Shown: positions 24,981 to 35,185 of the stretch, piece after piece | How the letters are laid out: each line of letters starts with the position of its first letter | Numbering within the stretch: the first letter of the stretch is position 1 | Assembly (NCBI GenBank): GCA_018670825.1 | Contig: JABHIW010000042.1 | Location: 1 to 40,715 of the forward strand | Length of the DNA stretch: 40,715 nucleotides | From: Candidatus Scalindua sp. | GTDB taxonomy: Bacteria; Planctomycetota; Brocadiia; Brocadiales; Scalinduaceae | Direction of reading: 5' to 3' | Position numbers and translations under genes: made by a program | Notes under the pieces: generated by a model | Databases searched by the model: none | Seen by the model: only the letters and a program-made list of their open reading frames with translations | What the model was told of the DNA's origin: nothing

Positions 24981-27569
24981 ATGCCTGATAGTAGAGACAA
25001 TCAACCCATACCGATAGAGCACAAATTAGTCCCATACTGTAATCAAGTAATAATAGCGACCTTGATCGTCATCATTATTGCAGTGCCACTCTATTTTGAT
25101 ATCCATCTTCATAGCGTTTTCGACCTGAGTAAGATTACTGTACTGTATATATTGACCTTCACCATGCTGGCAGCATGGTCTATAAAGATCCTACTTACCC
25201 GTCGGCAATTACGACCTGAGAACACTGTCGAAGGCAATGATATCCCCGCTTCCACATCTTACGTACAGCAACTCTTAAGGCAACCATTAAGTTTACCGAT
25301 TATAGCTTACCTGCTTGTTAGTGGACTGGCAACGATCTTTTCTATAAATCCTTATTTAAGTCTGGTCGGTAATTACACAATGTACGGAGGTTTTATATCA
25401 ACAATTGTATACATCTCACTATTCTTTGTAATAATAGATTTTATCGACAAAAAAAGATTAGGCTTGCTCCTGAACATAATTATCTTAACTGCATGTATTG
25501 CATCTATATATGGCATCTTACAACATTTTGGATTAGATTTTCATCCTTGGAATACATCTTTTGGCCACAGAGTTCCTTCTACCTTTGGACACCCCGCATT
25601 CTTTTCTGCATTTCTCACTATGGTTATACCGCTTGTACTGATTAAAATTTTCTTCAATTCGCATTTAAGATATTCAGCATTGCTCTATATAGGAATACTG
25701 ACACTCTTGATGATCGCATTTTACTACACAAGAACACGTGCTTCCTTTTTGGGACTTATTATATCAAATTTGTTTTTCTTTTCTTTTGTTGGGAAAGAGA
25801 ATCTCTTGGCAAATAAGATAAAAACAATTGCCACCATAACTATCATAATCGGCATTTCAGTCTTTTTTAATGTAAGTAATGAGGCATCTGTTATTGGAAG
25901 GTTCGTAGGTGATATAGAGCCTGCTCTTTTAGATAATAAACAATCCTCTTCCTCTCTGGGAGATACCAAAACAGCACTAAGTTTGCAACAAGATCTTTCT
26001 AATGATGGCATTGGTGTTGCGAATCAACTAGGGGGTACCATGCGAATGAGGGTTTTCCAATATCTGACGGGTCTTAAGATCATTCATGATTATCCTATCC
26101 TGGGAATCGGACCTGATACATTAGGTATGATATACCCTCAATACCTCTCAAAGGTGTTCAAGGAAAAAGACGAACATAGATATTTCGGAAACAAGAAAAC
26201 TGCAGAAAGGATTCATAATGATTTTTTAGACGTGACCGTATCCAGAGGTTTACCAGGACTGGGAGTATATGTGTGGTTCCTCTTTGCTTATGCAAGGATG
26301 GTATGGAAAGGATGCAGGAAGGGCAATAACAGTGACAAACTTCTCATAATAGGTTTTTGTACCGGCTGTCTGGCATATTTTGTTCAAAATCAGTTTAGCT
26401 TCGGACATATATCCATAGTCACGCCCTTCTGGTTTCTTGTTGCTATGTCAGTTATAGCCAGTCCTGTTAGATATTCTCTATCTAATGGGAGGGGTTTCCT
26501 CAGATATTTGCCATCTAACGATATTCGAGATCCGATAGCACATGATCCAGACAGAATCAAATTGGATGACAATCTCTTTTCTGGAAAATTTGTAAAACAG
26601 ATTTCCTGTGGAATTATTGTATGTTTAATGATCCTGCTTGTCATCCTTAGTCTGTTTCGCTATAAAGCAGATCTTAATTTTGAAAACGGAAGAAGATTAC
26701 TTTACAAAAGAGAAACAACAGAAGCAATTCAAAGTTATGAAATGGCAGTAAAGCATAATCCTTTAGAGAGGAATTATCGTAACATGCTCAATCGTATTTA
26801 TCTGAAAATGGCAATAATTGGTTTTAACAAAGGCCAGGGGAGTATCACAGGAGACCGGACAAACATATTTACACGTGAGCAAACTACAATGTTGATTGAG
26901 AGCGCAATTGCAGGTGCAGAGGAAGTGCAAGGACTTTATCCCGGAGATTACCATTCGGCTTTCACCCTTGGACAGGCTTATCATCTCCTTGATAAAATTT
27001 CGCTTACTCGGCAAAATCATTCAGGCGGGGACGAAGATACGAGTAAAGATGCCATCAAATACTACAAAAAAGCGATGGTGTTGCGTCCGTTTAAGTTTGA
27101 GTTTCGGAATAAATTGGCACAATTTTATGCAGAAAAAGGCCGGAATCAGGATGCCATTATTGAGTTAAAAGAAGCAATAGATATTTCACCTGAGGAGCAA
27201 GAACCTTACTTAAACCTTGCTAAAGTATATATGAATGATAATGAGAGGTATGAGGAAGCAGAAGCCACTCTTCTTGAATTCATCAAAAAAAATCCTGACC
27301 ATGCAATGATAGATGTGTACAGACTTTTAAACTACGTTTACATCCAGACTGAAAAATGGGATGAAGTCTTGAGCCAATCAAAAAAGATAATTCAACTCGA
27401 TGAGAAAGAGTTAAACGCCTATAAATATGCAATTATGGCAAACTTAAAGCTTGAGAGATATAATGATGCACGAAATTTTTGTAATCGTATTCTGGATTTA
27501 TCAGGATCACAGGATAACACGCACAGCAAATATGCTAAAGAGATTCTTGCACGCTTATCAGAAAAGTAA
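24981..27569 (+). CDS. O-antigen ligase/polymerase-like (Wzy_C) membrane protein with C-terminal TPR domain
   Basis: An 862-residue protein. The first ~530 residues hold about ten membrane helices. The Wzy_C region, with the large loop typical of WaaL/Wzy enzymes, is at about 340-430; TGLKIIHDYPILGIGPDTLG and the downstream RIHNDFLDVTVSRGLPGLGVY carry the family's conserved Arg and His. After a further helix near 540-560 come TPR repeats to the end (NGRRLLYKRETTEAIQSYE, QFYAEKGRNQDAIIELKEAI, YLNLAKVYMNDNERYEEAE). It acts in the inner membrane on lipid-linked glycans; the actual glycan is unknown. No glycosyltransferases are next to it. Its stop is one base from the stop of the convergent TauE gene. 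Confidence 0.88.
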   Translation: MPDSRDNQPIPIEHKLVPYCNQVIIATLIVIIIAVPLYFDIHLHSVFDLSKITVLYILTFTMLAAWSIKILLTRRQLRPENTVEGNDIPASTSYVQQLLRQPLSLPIIAYLLVSGLATIFSINPYLSLVGNYTMYGGFISTIVYISLFFVIIDFIDKKRLGLLLNIIILTACIASIYGILQHFGLDFHPWNTSFGHRVPSTFGHPAFFSAFLTMVIPLVLIKIFFNSHLRYSALLYIGILTLLMIAFYYTRTRASFLGLIISNLFFFSFVGKENLLANKIKTIATITIIIGISVFFNVSNEASVIGRFVGDIEPALLDNKQSSSSLGDTKTALSLQQDLSNDGIGVANQLGGTMRMRVFQYLTGLKIIHDYPILGIGPDTLGMIYPQYLSKVFKEKDEHRYFGNKKTAERIHNDFLDVTVSRGLPGLGVYVWFLFAYARMVWKGCRKGNNSDKLLIIGFCTGCLAYFVQNQFSFGHISIVTPFWFLVAMSVIASPVRYSLSNGRGFLRYLPSNDIRDPIAHDPDRIKLDDNLFSGKFVKQISCGIIVCLMILLVILSLFRYKADLNFENGRRLLYKRETTEAIQSYEMAVKHNPLERNYRNMLNRIYLKMAIIGFNKGQGSITGDRTNIFTREQTTMLIESAIAGAEEVQGLYPGDYHSAFTLGQAYHLLDKISLTRQNHSGGDEDTSKDAIKYYKKAMVLRPFKFEFRNKLAQFYAEKGRNQDAIIELKEAIDISPEEQEPYLNLAKVYMNDNERYEEAEATLLEFIKKNPDHAMIDVYRLLNYVYIQTEKWDEVLSQSKKIIQLDEKELNAYKYAIMANLKLERYNDARNFCNRILDLSGSQDNTHSKYAKEILARLSEK

Positions 27570-27570
27570 G

Positions 27571-28326
27571 TTACGGGATTAAGCCTGAAAGTTTTATCAC
27601 CATTGCCACTACACAGATTGTAAGCAACATCCTTAGCCAGCGTTCACCTTTTTTAACAGCCCAATGGCTTCCAATCCACCCCCCAAGTCCCATCCCGGCA
27701 GCCAGGCACAATCCAATTTCCCAACACACTTTACCATTGAAGGCAAACACAACTAATGCAAAGATCGTATAGATACCGGCAATAAATACCTTGTGGCTGT
27801 TCGTAACCACAAGATTAAATTTCGTAATGGTGGTCAGGGCGGCAATAATTATGAAACCAACACCAACCTGTATAAACCCTCCGTAGATTCCGATAAAGAA
27901 GAAGACTGTCATTGCAGTAATGAGCTGGCGGCGTCCTAAACTACTTGAGTTACCACCACCCTCCTGACGAGGGTTCCAGAGGATAAGTCCGAGCACGAGC
28001 AGCATTATAACGGCAAGCACTCTTTTGAACAGGAGGTCGGATATGTCGATGGCAATGTAGGCGCCGATGATGGCACCTATGATTGCAGGTATTGAAAGGA
28101 GGAGGCTCAGTTTAAAATTGGAAACACCGTTCCTCTTAAAGCCGGCAACCGCAAATCCGCATTGAGCGACGATTGCAATACGGTTAGTTCCATTTGCTAC
28201 TGCTGTTGGCAAGCCAAGAAAGATGAGTATCGGCAGGGTAAGCAGTGAACCACCACCCGCAATGGTGTTGATGAATCCGGCCAGTATGCCAGCGAAAAAT
28301 ACAACAGGTATGTGCCAAATTTCCAT
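27571..28326 (-). CDS. TauE/SafE family sulfite-exporter-like permease
   Basis: A 251-residue polytopic membrane protein of the TauE/SafE (DUF81) family. The N-terminal FFAGILAGFINTIAGGGSLLTLPIL signature is present, with the repeat-half equivalent IYGGFIQVGVGFIIIAAL about 150 residues on. About seven or eight helices are predicted by eye. Members export sulfite, sulfoacetate or other organosulfur anions; the substrate here cannot be told. The ATG has no good ribosome binding site. It lies downstream of the TldE-like gene on the same strand, but 282 bases apart. Confidence 0.9.
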   Translation of the reverse strand: MEIWHIPVVFFAGILAGFINTIAGGGSLLTLPILIFLGLPTAVANGTNRIAIVAQCGFAVAGFKRNGVSNFKLSLLLSIPAIIGAIIGAYIAIDISDLLFKRVLAVIMLLVLGLILWNPRQEGGGNSSSLGRRQLITAMTVFFFIGIYGGFIQVGVGFIIIAALTTITKFNLVVTNSHKVFIAGIYTIFALVVFAFNGKVCWEIGLCLAAGMGLGGWIGSHWAVKKGERWLRMLLTICVVAMVIKLSGLIP

Positions 28327-28334
28327 TTAAATAA

Positions 28335-28375
28335 GTGAGCTAAAGTTTAAAGTGAGCTAAAGTGAACTAAAGTTG
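28335..28375. repeat. short tandem GTGAGCTAAAGT units
   Basis: GTGAGCTAAAGT occurs twice, followed by GTGAACTAAAGT, within about 40 bases. A reverse-oriented GCTCACTTTAGTCAC stands at about 28589-28603, next to the TldE-like gene's stop. The inverted arms frame the short TauE/TldE gap. Confidence 0.6.
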
Positions 28376-28608
28376 TAAGAAAGACACTCACCGTTTTTCG
28401 GACAAAAGACGCCGAGGAGAAACCCTTAGCTGAGGAAAGTATGAACTCAGAAAAAAAACTTACAGAATAAATTAGCCACAGATATACACGGATTGAGAAA
28501 TTAAGAAATTTAAGAATTAACGAAAAACTAATGTCAACGCTCAATATTAATTCTTTGACCACCATAACTTTAGGCATTTCAAACTTTTGCTCACTTTAGT
28601 CACTTCTG

Positions 28609-29925
28609 TTAGTTCTTATTTCCGGCAAGATTTATGGACCTGAAATAGAAAGGTGGTACTTTCAGGGACCCATGCCAATCAGACTTGTCACCGAGTGCTA
28701 CTATATTATTAAATACGTCAAAAACATTTCCGGCAACCATGCAATCCTTAACCCTTCCAACAATTTCTCCGTTTTCTACAAGATAGCCTAAATCTATATT
28801 TACAGAAAACTCTCCGGCAAGAACGTTACTCTGGCCTCCTCCAAGGACCTGGTCTACCAGTATCCCCTTCTTCATATCTTTAGTCATATCTTCAAATTTC
28901 ATTTCTCCTGGTCCAACTATTACATTAGAGTTTCCCGGAGAAGGTTGAGACGCAAAACTTCTTGTTCCGTTTCCGGTAGATTTGGCATTCATAATACCGG
29001 CAGTTTGCAGGTCATATATATAATTCTTAAGTACACCTGATTCAAAAAGCGGGGTTCGTCGGGCAGAAACACCTTCATCGTCGCATACGTAACTGCCATC
29101 AGCATAATCAATAGTTGGATCATCATATATGGTGATCCTTTCATCCATTATCTTCTCTCCCAGTTTGCCTGTCAGCGGAGAGACTCCTTTCTGTACCAGT
29201 TTCCCATTACAGCCGGATTCAAACGTTGATAACAAAGTTCCGACAGCCTTGGAAGTAAAGACTACAGGATAAGCGGAGGTTGATATTTCTACCTCCTTCT
29301 CTGCTAATTTCAAATCACTAAGGGATTTCGTTATATGTTTATCAATATTATCAACCACTTTTGCTGAACTCTCACCTTCTCCAACCCACAATAACCCTTT
29401 ATCTTCAACAAGTAATATGTCAAAACCTGTTCCAAAAGAGGTTGATTGAGTACTAACATCTAACCCTTTTGAGTTGATTAAGCGGCTTTTACCAACACCT
29501 TTTCCGATACTGACTCCACATTCATAATCCGGATTTACTGATAAGGCTCTTTCGATTGCCTCTTCACCAATTTGAATACCTTTTTCGATAGGATAGTCCA
29601 CTACATTTTCATCATACAACTTGATATCCTTAAATTGACTTTTCGGTTGAAATTCAAATTTTGCCTCCTGTCCGAATTTAGCACTCTCCAACGCATTTGT
29701 AACAAGCTGTTCGGGTTTTCTGAAATCGGTAGTACTTGAAAACCCAATCTTTCCGTCCTTGATTATGCGCAAGCCGATGCCCCTGATTGACTTGGTATAA
29801 ACAGATTTTAATTTATTATTTTCGAAACTGATAGACCTGGACTCTCCCTCTTCATATATCACCTCTGCTGAATCAGAATTTTTTAATGCCAGATCTAATA
29901 TCTTTTCTTCAATGTTATTTTTCAT
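28609..29925 (-). CDS. pmbA: TldE/PmbA-like modulator of DNA gyrase peptidase family
   Basis: A 438-residue protein of the TldD/PmbA family. The N-terminal IEEKILDLALKNSDSAEVIYEEGESRSISFENNKLKS is typical, and C-terminal marks include the SPLTGKLGEKI, DDEGVSARRTPLFESGVLKNYIYD and GGGQSNVLAGEFSVNIDLGY blocks. The HExxxH zinc motif of TldD is absent, as expected for the TldE (PmbA) partner. Known TldD-TldE heterodimers process peptides such as microcins; no tldD lies in this window. I start at the ATG at 29925, because the longer frame to 29991 would overlap the upstream ATPase gene and encodes an atypical basic extension. Confidence 0.88.
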   Translation of the reverse strand: MKNNIEEKILDLALKNSDSAEVIYEEGESRSISFENNKLKSVYTKSIRGIGLRIIKDGKIGFSSTTDFRKPEQLVTNALESAKFGQEAKFEFQPKSQFKDIKLYDENVVDYPIEKGIQIGEEAIERALSVNPDYECGVSIGKGVGKSRLINSKGLDVSTQSTSFGTGFDILLVEDKGLLWVGEGESSAKVVDNIDKHITKSLSDLKLAEKEVEISTSAYPVVFTSKAVGTLLSTFESGCNGKLVQKGVSPLTGKLGEKIMDERITIYDDPTIDYADGSYVCDDEGVSARRTPLFESGVLKNYIYDLQTAGIMNAKSTGNGTRSFASQPSPGNSNVIVGPGEMKFEDMTKDMKKGILVDQVLGGGQSNVLAGEFSVNIDLGYLVENGEIVGRVKDCMVAGNVFDVFNNIVALGDKSDWHGSLKVPPFYFRSINLAGNKN

Positions 29926-29929
29926 TTTT

Positions 29930-31042
29930 TTATTTTCTAATTTTAAAAGTAGGTTTCTCTTTTGTGTTTTCCTCCTGGTCAGGAGTCTCAAGTTTTATTC
30001 TCAAACGTAAATCATTTGCGCTATCTGCATATGCTATCGCAGTTTCATAATTAATTTTCCCCTGTACATAAAAGTTGTAGATAGCCTGATCGAAGGTTTG
30101 CATACCTTCATGTTCTCCTTTTTTCATCGCTTCCTTCAAGAGGCCAATATCCTTTTTAAGGATAAGGTCCTTTACCCTGGGAGTATCCAGCAGTATCTCT
30201 ACGGCAGCAATTCTCTTATCTTCTACCGTTGGAATAAGCCGTTGGGAAACAATACTCCTGAGATTAAGTGAAAGAAGCAAGAATATCTGTTCTTGTCTCT
30301 CGGCAGGAAAAAAAGTTACAATGCGTTCTATAGATTGATTGGCATTATTGGCATGAAGAGTCGCAAGGCAGAGATGGCCGGTTTCTGCAAAGGATATGGC
30401 CGCCTCCATAGTGTAAGAGTCACGCACCTCACCTATCATGATAACATCCGGAGCCTGTCTCAGTGCGCTTTTTAAACCATCACCAAAAGAATGTGTATCA
30501 AGCCCCACTTCCCTATGGGTAATAATAGAACGTTTGTGTTGATGTACAAATTCTACAGGATCTTCTATCGTGATTATATGCCCTGCCGAATTTTCATTTC
30601 TATAGTCTACCATGGCAGCCAATGTAGTAGATTTACCAGACCCCGTTGCCCCTACTACTAATACCAGACCTCTTTTTGTCATAGAAATATCTTCTAAGGC
30701 TGAAGGTAGTCCCAATTGTTCAAAGGACTGAATTGGGATTTTTAACTGGCGAATAACGAGGCCTACACTATTCATTTGATAAAATATATTCACTCTGAAA
30801 CGCCCAATAGATGGAGCTAAAGCAAGGTTCATCTCCTTTTCTTCAATAAAGATGGTTTTTTGTTTTTCGCTCATTATTGAAAAGGCAAGTCTTTTCGTGT
30901 CTTCCGGGCTCAATGCTTCTGCCTCTCCAGATATGGGTTCCGTTTTGCCTCCCACCCGAAAAGTAGGAGGAATACCTGCTGATATATAAATATCTGAGGC
31001 ATCCCTCTCCATCATTAATTTCAATAATTCTTCTAAATTCAC
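29930..31042 (-). CDS. pilU: PilT/PilU-type pilus retraction ATPase (second copy)
   Basis: A 370-residue secretion ATPase with the PilT-family plan: N-terminal PAS-like domain, Walker A GATGSGKSTT near residue 131, the Asp box ITIEDPVEFVHQHK, Walker B APDVIMIGEVRD, and the His box SFAETGHLCLATLHANN. The PilT AIRNLIRE motif is replaced (PRVKDLILK), as expected for PilU-like copies that depend on PilT. The start is GTG with AGGGG about 5-8 bases upstream. It follows the other PilT gene by 21 bases and is clearly one operon with it. The C-terminus ends in a charged tail. Confidence 0.9.
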   Translation of the reverse strand: MNLEELLKLMMERDASDIYISAGIPPTFRVGGKTEPISGEAEALSPEDTKRLAFSIMSEKQKTIFIEEKEMNLALAPSIGRFRVNIFYQMNSVGLVIRQLKIPIQSFEQLGLPSALEDISMTKRGLVLVVGATGSGKSTTLAAMVDYRNENSAGHIITIEDPVEFVHQHKRSIITHREVGLDTHSFGDGLKSALRQAPDVIMIGEVRDSYTMEAAISFAETGHLCLATLHANNANQSIERIVTFFPAERQEQIFLLLSLNLRSIVSQRLIPTVEDKRIAAVEILLDTPRVKDLILKKDIGLLKEAMKKGEHEGMQTFDQAIYNFYVQGKINYETAIAYADSANDLRLRIKLETPDQEENTKEKPTFKIRK

Positions 31043-31063
31043 TTTTTCCCCTAAATTAAGTAT

Positions 31064-32116
31064 TTATTCGCCATAGGCAGTTAAGGCAGAAGGATTAGTC
31101 AAGTATGGAATTATTGTCTCTTGAGAAACAATACCTTGTTTGTATAGATCCACAAGGGTTGCATCCATTGTTTGCATTCCAAACTTCTTTCCAGTCTGCA
31201 TCATTCCCGGTATCTGGGATATTTTGCCTTCTCTTATGAGGTTTCTTACCGCAGGTGTCCCTATCATTATCTCTATAGCCGCTACTCTGCCTTTACCATC
31301 CATCGTTTTCAACAGGTTCTGGGTAACGACTGCTAATATGGACTCTGAGAACATGGCTCTTACCTGATTCTGTTGCGCATGAGGGAATACATCTATAATT
31401 CGGTCTATAGTTTTTGCGGCACTTGATGTGTGCAGGGTGCCAAGGACCAAATGGCCGGTTTCAGCGGCAGTCATAGCCAAAGAGATAGTTTCCAGATCTC
31501 TCATTTCACCAACCAGGATAACATCGGGATCTTCTCTCAGGGCAGAACGTAAAGCATTGGCAAAACTATGTGTATTGGTCCCCAATTCTCTCTGGTTTAT
31601 GAGGCAAAGCTTTGGATCATAAACAAATTCTATGGGATCCTCTATGGTTAAAATATGCAACTTTTTATTCTGATTTATATAATCTATCATAGCTGCCAGT
31701 GTCGTGGATTTACCAGAACCGGTAGGACCTGTTACCAGAATAAGTCCTTTGGTTTTTTTTGTAAGATCAGCAAGTATTTCGGGGAGACCCAACTCTTCCA
31801 GTGACATTATTTTTGTAGGAATTGTCCTGAAAACAATTGCCTCTCCCTTAGATTGATAGAAAGCATTTATTCTGTATCGGGCTATCCCCTTTAGATCTAT
31901 GGCAAAGTCTATTTCCTTATCTCTCTCAAAAGCTTTAAGCTGTTGATCATTGAGAATATCATAGAGCATTGTATGTACCTCTTGTTGGGAGAGGGAAGGC
32001 ATATCTACCTTCTGAATATCACCGTGGATTCTAATTATGGGAGGTTCGCCTGAGCTTATGTGTAAGTCTGAAGCTCCTTGTTCTTTTGTAAAGGTAAGAA
32101 TTTCACTTATATCCAT
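31064..32116 (-). CDS. pilT: type IV pilus retraction ATPase PilT
   Basis: A 350-residue hexameric ATPase driving pilus depolymerisation. Walker A GPTGSGKSTT lies at about residues 130-139, the Asp box is ILTIEDPIEFVYD, Walker B is DPDVILVGEMRD, and the His box is AAETGHLVLGTLHT. The PilT-specific motif is present as AVRNLIREGK near 285. Length and motifs are canonical. AAGGA about 10 bases before the ATG serves as ribosome binding site. It lies downstream of pilB, with a 165-bp gap. Confidence 0.94.
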   Translation of the reverse strand: MDISEILTFTKEQGASDLHISSGEPPIIRIHGDIQKVDMPSLSQQEVHTMLYDILNDQQLKAFERDKEIDFAIDLKGIARYRINAFYQSKGEAIVFRTIPTKIMSLEELGLPEILADLTKKTKGLILVTGPTGSGKSTTLAAMIDYINQNKKLHILTIEDPIEFVYDPKLCLINQRELGTNTHSFANALRSALREDPDVILVGEMRDLETISLAMTAAETGHLVLGTLHTSSAAKTIDRIIDVFPHAQQNQVRAMFSESILAVVTQNLLKTMDGKGRVAAIEIMIGTPAVRNLIREGKISQIPGMMQTGKKFGMQTMDATLVDLYKQGIVSQETIIPYLTNPSALTAYGE

Positions 32117-32281
32117 AATTTCTATTCCTTTTTTTACTCACGAGTTCTATAAAATAGCTCTAATGTACGCGTTGTTATCACTTGTTCCGTAAGGAACATA
32201 TTCCTGACAATAGTTTAAGTTCTTAATCTCTTTGTAATATATAGAGTAAAGAATTTCAAGAGAATATGTGTCGTGGTTTTT

Positions 32282-34027
32282 TTACACCGCAGAGGCAACG
32301 GTAAGGATCTCCTCCACAGAGGTTAATCCATTTTTCACTTTATCAACACCATCATCTACCAGGGTTTTAAAATTCTGTGTTTCTCTGGCTACCTTTGCAA
32401 TAACGTGCGGGGTCTCTCGATTTATTATTAAATCCCTTATGGTATTATCCATTACGAGTATTTCGTAAAGACCGATTCGTCCTTTATATCCGGAATTTCT
32501 GCAATGATCACAGCCTTTTCCTTTTGAAAATGTAATGCTTTGCTCATCTTGTAATCCAATACTCTTAAGCAATTTCTCATTAGGTATGTAGTCTTCAGTA
32601 CAATGTTTACAGTTGGCCCTTACTAGTCTTTGTGCCACTACTCCTATTACGGATGACGCGATAAGAAACGGTTCTACACCCATATCTATCAAACGGCTGA
32701 CTGCCCCTGGGGAGTCATTGGTGTGAAGTGTGCTGAAAACCAGATGACCCGTCATAGCAGCTTGAACGGCAATTTCAGCCGTTTCACGGTCTCTCATCTC
32801 TCCTATCATAATTACGTCAGGGTCTTGTCGAAGAATAGCCCTTATTGCGGAAGCAAAAGTGATCCCTGCCTTAGCATTAATCTGGGTCTGTCTGATATAT
32901 CTCAGGCGGTATTCCACAGGATCCTCCACAGTAATGATATTTATATCCGGGGAATTAATTTTGTTTAGAGAAGCATAGAGTGTAGTGGTCTTTCCACTAC
33001 CAGTAGGTCCTGTCATAAGAATTATGCCGTTCGGTTTTTCTATAAGTGATTGATACATACCAAGAGAATTTTCTGAGAATCCCAATTGTTCTAACTTCAT
33101 AGAGGCTGTTCTTTTGTCCAGGACACGCAGAACCACACTCTCGCCATAAACGGTAGGCATGGTGGAAACTCGGAAATCATACTCATGTCCCGCACTTTTT
33201 ACCTTAAAGCGTCCGTCCTGTGGCGCCCTGCTCTCTGCAATGTTCATACCTGAAAGGATCTTTATTCTGGACACCAGTGTCGTGCGGAGGGTTCTTGGCA
33301 AGGTTGCCGCCTGATATAAAACACCATCCAGCCTATACCTGATAATCATAGCATCCTCTTCCTGCTGAATATGAATATCACTTACTCCTTCTCTAATAGC
33401 ACGGTGGATAATAGTATTTAGCAGTTTTACAACAGGGGCCTTGTCAAGCATCTCCTCTGAAATTGCCTCGAGGTCTACTTCTCTAACCTTTTCTACCTCT
33501 ACATCATCATCAATGTCACCAAACTCACTCAGGACAATCTCATCCACTATATCTGTCAGATCACCTGTTTTGTTGGTACTACCGTAATAACGGTCAAGGG
33601 CCTGAAGTATTTGGTCTTCCGTAGACACCGTAAGTTCAATATCACAGTCCAATATGTCCCGGATTTCATCAATACCAAACAGATTCCTGGGATTTGAAAT
33701 AGCTATAGTCAGGTTATTTACTATTTTGAAGAGAGGCAAGAATTTGTATTTACGTGCCAGTCTCTCGGATACTAATTTTAGTACCTTTGTATCAATATCG
33801 TAATTGTCTAAGTCTACATATGGTACGTTGAAATAGGCGCCTACAGCATCGGAAATCATCTTCCTGGTTGCAAATTCCTTCTCTAGAATAATTTGTTCAA
33901 TGGAAGAATCAGACTTCTTTTGCTCCGCATCACATTGCTTTACCTGGTCATTGGTTAGTATTCTCTGACCCACCAATATGTCTACTAGCGTGATTTTCAG
34001 TTCTTTTTTAACAGATGTTTGGATCAT
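32282..34027 (-). CDS. pilB: type IV pilus assembly ATPase PilB
   Basis: A 581-residue extension ATPase. The N-terminal T2SSE_N (MshEN) domain covers about residues 15-150. A linker follows, then the ATPase core with Walker A GPTGSGKTTT at 340-349, Asp box VEDPVEY at 367-373, Walker B DPDVIMIGEMRD at 402-413, and a His box TGHLVFSTLHTND. The zinc-binding Cys tetrad (C473, C476, C506, C509) is intact. It powers pilin polymerisation at the inner membrane. No platform gene (pilC) or prepilin peptidase gene is in the window. The ATG has only a weak AGAG upstream. Confidence 0.94.
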   Translation of the reverse strand: MIQTSVKKELKITLVDILVGQRILTNDQVKQCDAEQKKSDSSIEQIILEKEFATRKMISDAVGAYFNVPYVDLDNYDIDTKVLKLVSERLARKYKFLPLFKIVNNLTIAISNPRNLFGIDEIRDILDCDIELTVSTEDQILQALDRYYGSTNKTGDLTDIVDEIVLSEFGDIDDDVEVEKVREVDLEAISEEMLDKAPVVKLLNTIIHRAIREGVSDIHIQQEEDAMIIRYRLDGVLYQAATLPRTLRTTLVSRIKILSGMNIAESRAPQDGRFKVKSAGHEYDFRVSTMPTVYGESVVLRVLDKRTASMKLEQLGFSENSLGMYQSLIEKPNGIILMTGPTGSGKTTTLYASLNKINSPDINIITVEDPVEYRLRYIRQTQINAKAGITFASAIRAILRQDPDVIMIGEMRDRETAEIAVQAAMTGHLVFSTLHTNDSPGAVSRLIDMGVEPFLIASSVIGVVAQRLVRANCKHCTEDYIPNEKLLKSIGLQDEQSITFSKGKGCDHCRNSGYKGRIGLYEILVMDNTIRDLIINRETPHVIAKVARETQNFKTLVDDGVDKVKNGLTSVEEILTVASAV

Positions 34028-34073
34028 TATACTCTATTCTCTTAAAACTTCGACACTGGTAACTTTCAACTCC

Positions 34074-34955
34074 TTAATATGCCTGGTTGCCTCCCGGAAA
34101 GACACTGATTTCTTTTTTTCTTACTACTTCAAAACTGGAAACTTTCAAATCCTCAATATGCCCGGCTACCCTTTCTGCCAACTCAGGATAACCTTGACCG
34201 GCATTTTGGACAAAACGTGTATAGTGCTGTATGGCCGCTTCCAGGTGCCCCAGTTCCTCATAAAGTATTGCCAGGTTATAATGTGCTTCTGCTTGAAACG
34301 GTTCTATTGTCAGGATTGTCTCCAAGGTCTCTATGGTTTTTAATCCCATTCCCTGCGCCTTATAAACAAGCCCCAGATTTACGAGACACATGAGATTGTC
34401 AGGGTTAAGCTCAAGGGCCTTCTGGTATTCTTTCACCGCTTTCTCATGATCACCTCTAAGGTAATATATTACCCCAAGGTTATTATGAACTTCATCCATT
34501 CCAGGGTTCGATGTCATAACAAATTGGTAATGCTCCAATGCCTTATCCAGATTACCTTGCTCCTTGTAGATGGCCCCAAGATTATTGTGTGCCTCTGCGT
34601 TGTCCGGGTCTAACGTTAACACATTTTCATACTCTTCGATGGCCTTTATCGCGTCCCCTCGCTTCTGGTGGTCGACTCCCAGATTAAAATGATCAATTGC
34701 GTCCTTACCGGGTGTGCGACTCTCTTGAGAAACGGTAATTTCCGGAGCTACAGCTCCTGCTGGTTCAGCATGAGTATCACTCATACTGAAGTTATGACAG
34801 AAAATACCTGCAATTAATGTAACAACACATACACATCTGACATACCGCTTTGTTAATAATTTAGACAAAAACAGGACTATATTAACAATAGATATAATCC
34901 GCAGAAATTGTTCCTTAATCGCCTTTAAATATGAACGAATAATAGTTTGTGACAT
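34074..34955 (-). CDS. TPR protein, PilF/PilW-like, membrane-anchored
   Basis: A 293-residue protein with one hydrophobic segment near residues 38-55 (YVRCVCVVTLIAGIFC). About five tandem TPRs span residues 85-275, with units such as FNLGVDHQKRGDAIKAIEEYE, AHNNLGAIYKEQGNLDKALEHY and VHNNLGVIYYLRGDHEKAVKEY. Its place between the secretin and pilB genes suggests a role like PilF/PilW, which help the secretin assemble. It has no clear lipobox, unlike classical PilF. AGGAGG 5-6 bases upstream supports the ATG. It is probably in one transcript with pilB, 46 bases downstream. Confidence 0.82.
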   Translation of the reverse strand: MSQTIIRSYLKAIKEQFLRIISIVNIVLFLSKLLTKRYVRCVCVVTLIAGIFCHNFSMSDTHAEPAGAVAPEITVSQESRTPGKDAIDHFNLGVDHQKRGDAIKAIEEYENVLTLDPDNAEAHNNLGAIYKEQGNLDKALEHYQFVMTSNPGMDEVHNNLGVIYYLRGDHEKAVKEYQKALELNPDNLMCLVNLGLVYKAQGMGLKTIETLETILTIEPFQAEAHYNLAILYEELGHLEAAIQHYTRFVQNAGQGYPELAERVAGHIEDLKVSSFEVVRKKEISVFPGGNQAY

Positions 34956-35185
34956 AATTACCTCCTAATCAATTTTATTGAATGCTTTCTTTTGTATGGT
35001 TAAACTCGTTTGTCTATACAATCCTTAAAGGAACTATACCCAGACTCATAGGGAGTTCACTTTAATTTATTCTCATACAGTAATAAAAAATAAATCCAAA
35101 TTGGATACTCGGATGTTTTCATACTTACTTTTCATTGCCTGCTCAACAAATACAATCCCACTGCTAATCCACCACTTCTTGGTCC

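Noticed and set aside
28347-28577. Minus-strand frame in the gap between the TauE and TldE genes
   Set aside because: Hydrophobic, repeat-derived product without a ribosome binding site. The DNA includes tandem GTGAGCTAAAGT units and a CCACAGATATACACGGAT-like dispersed repeat.
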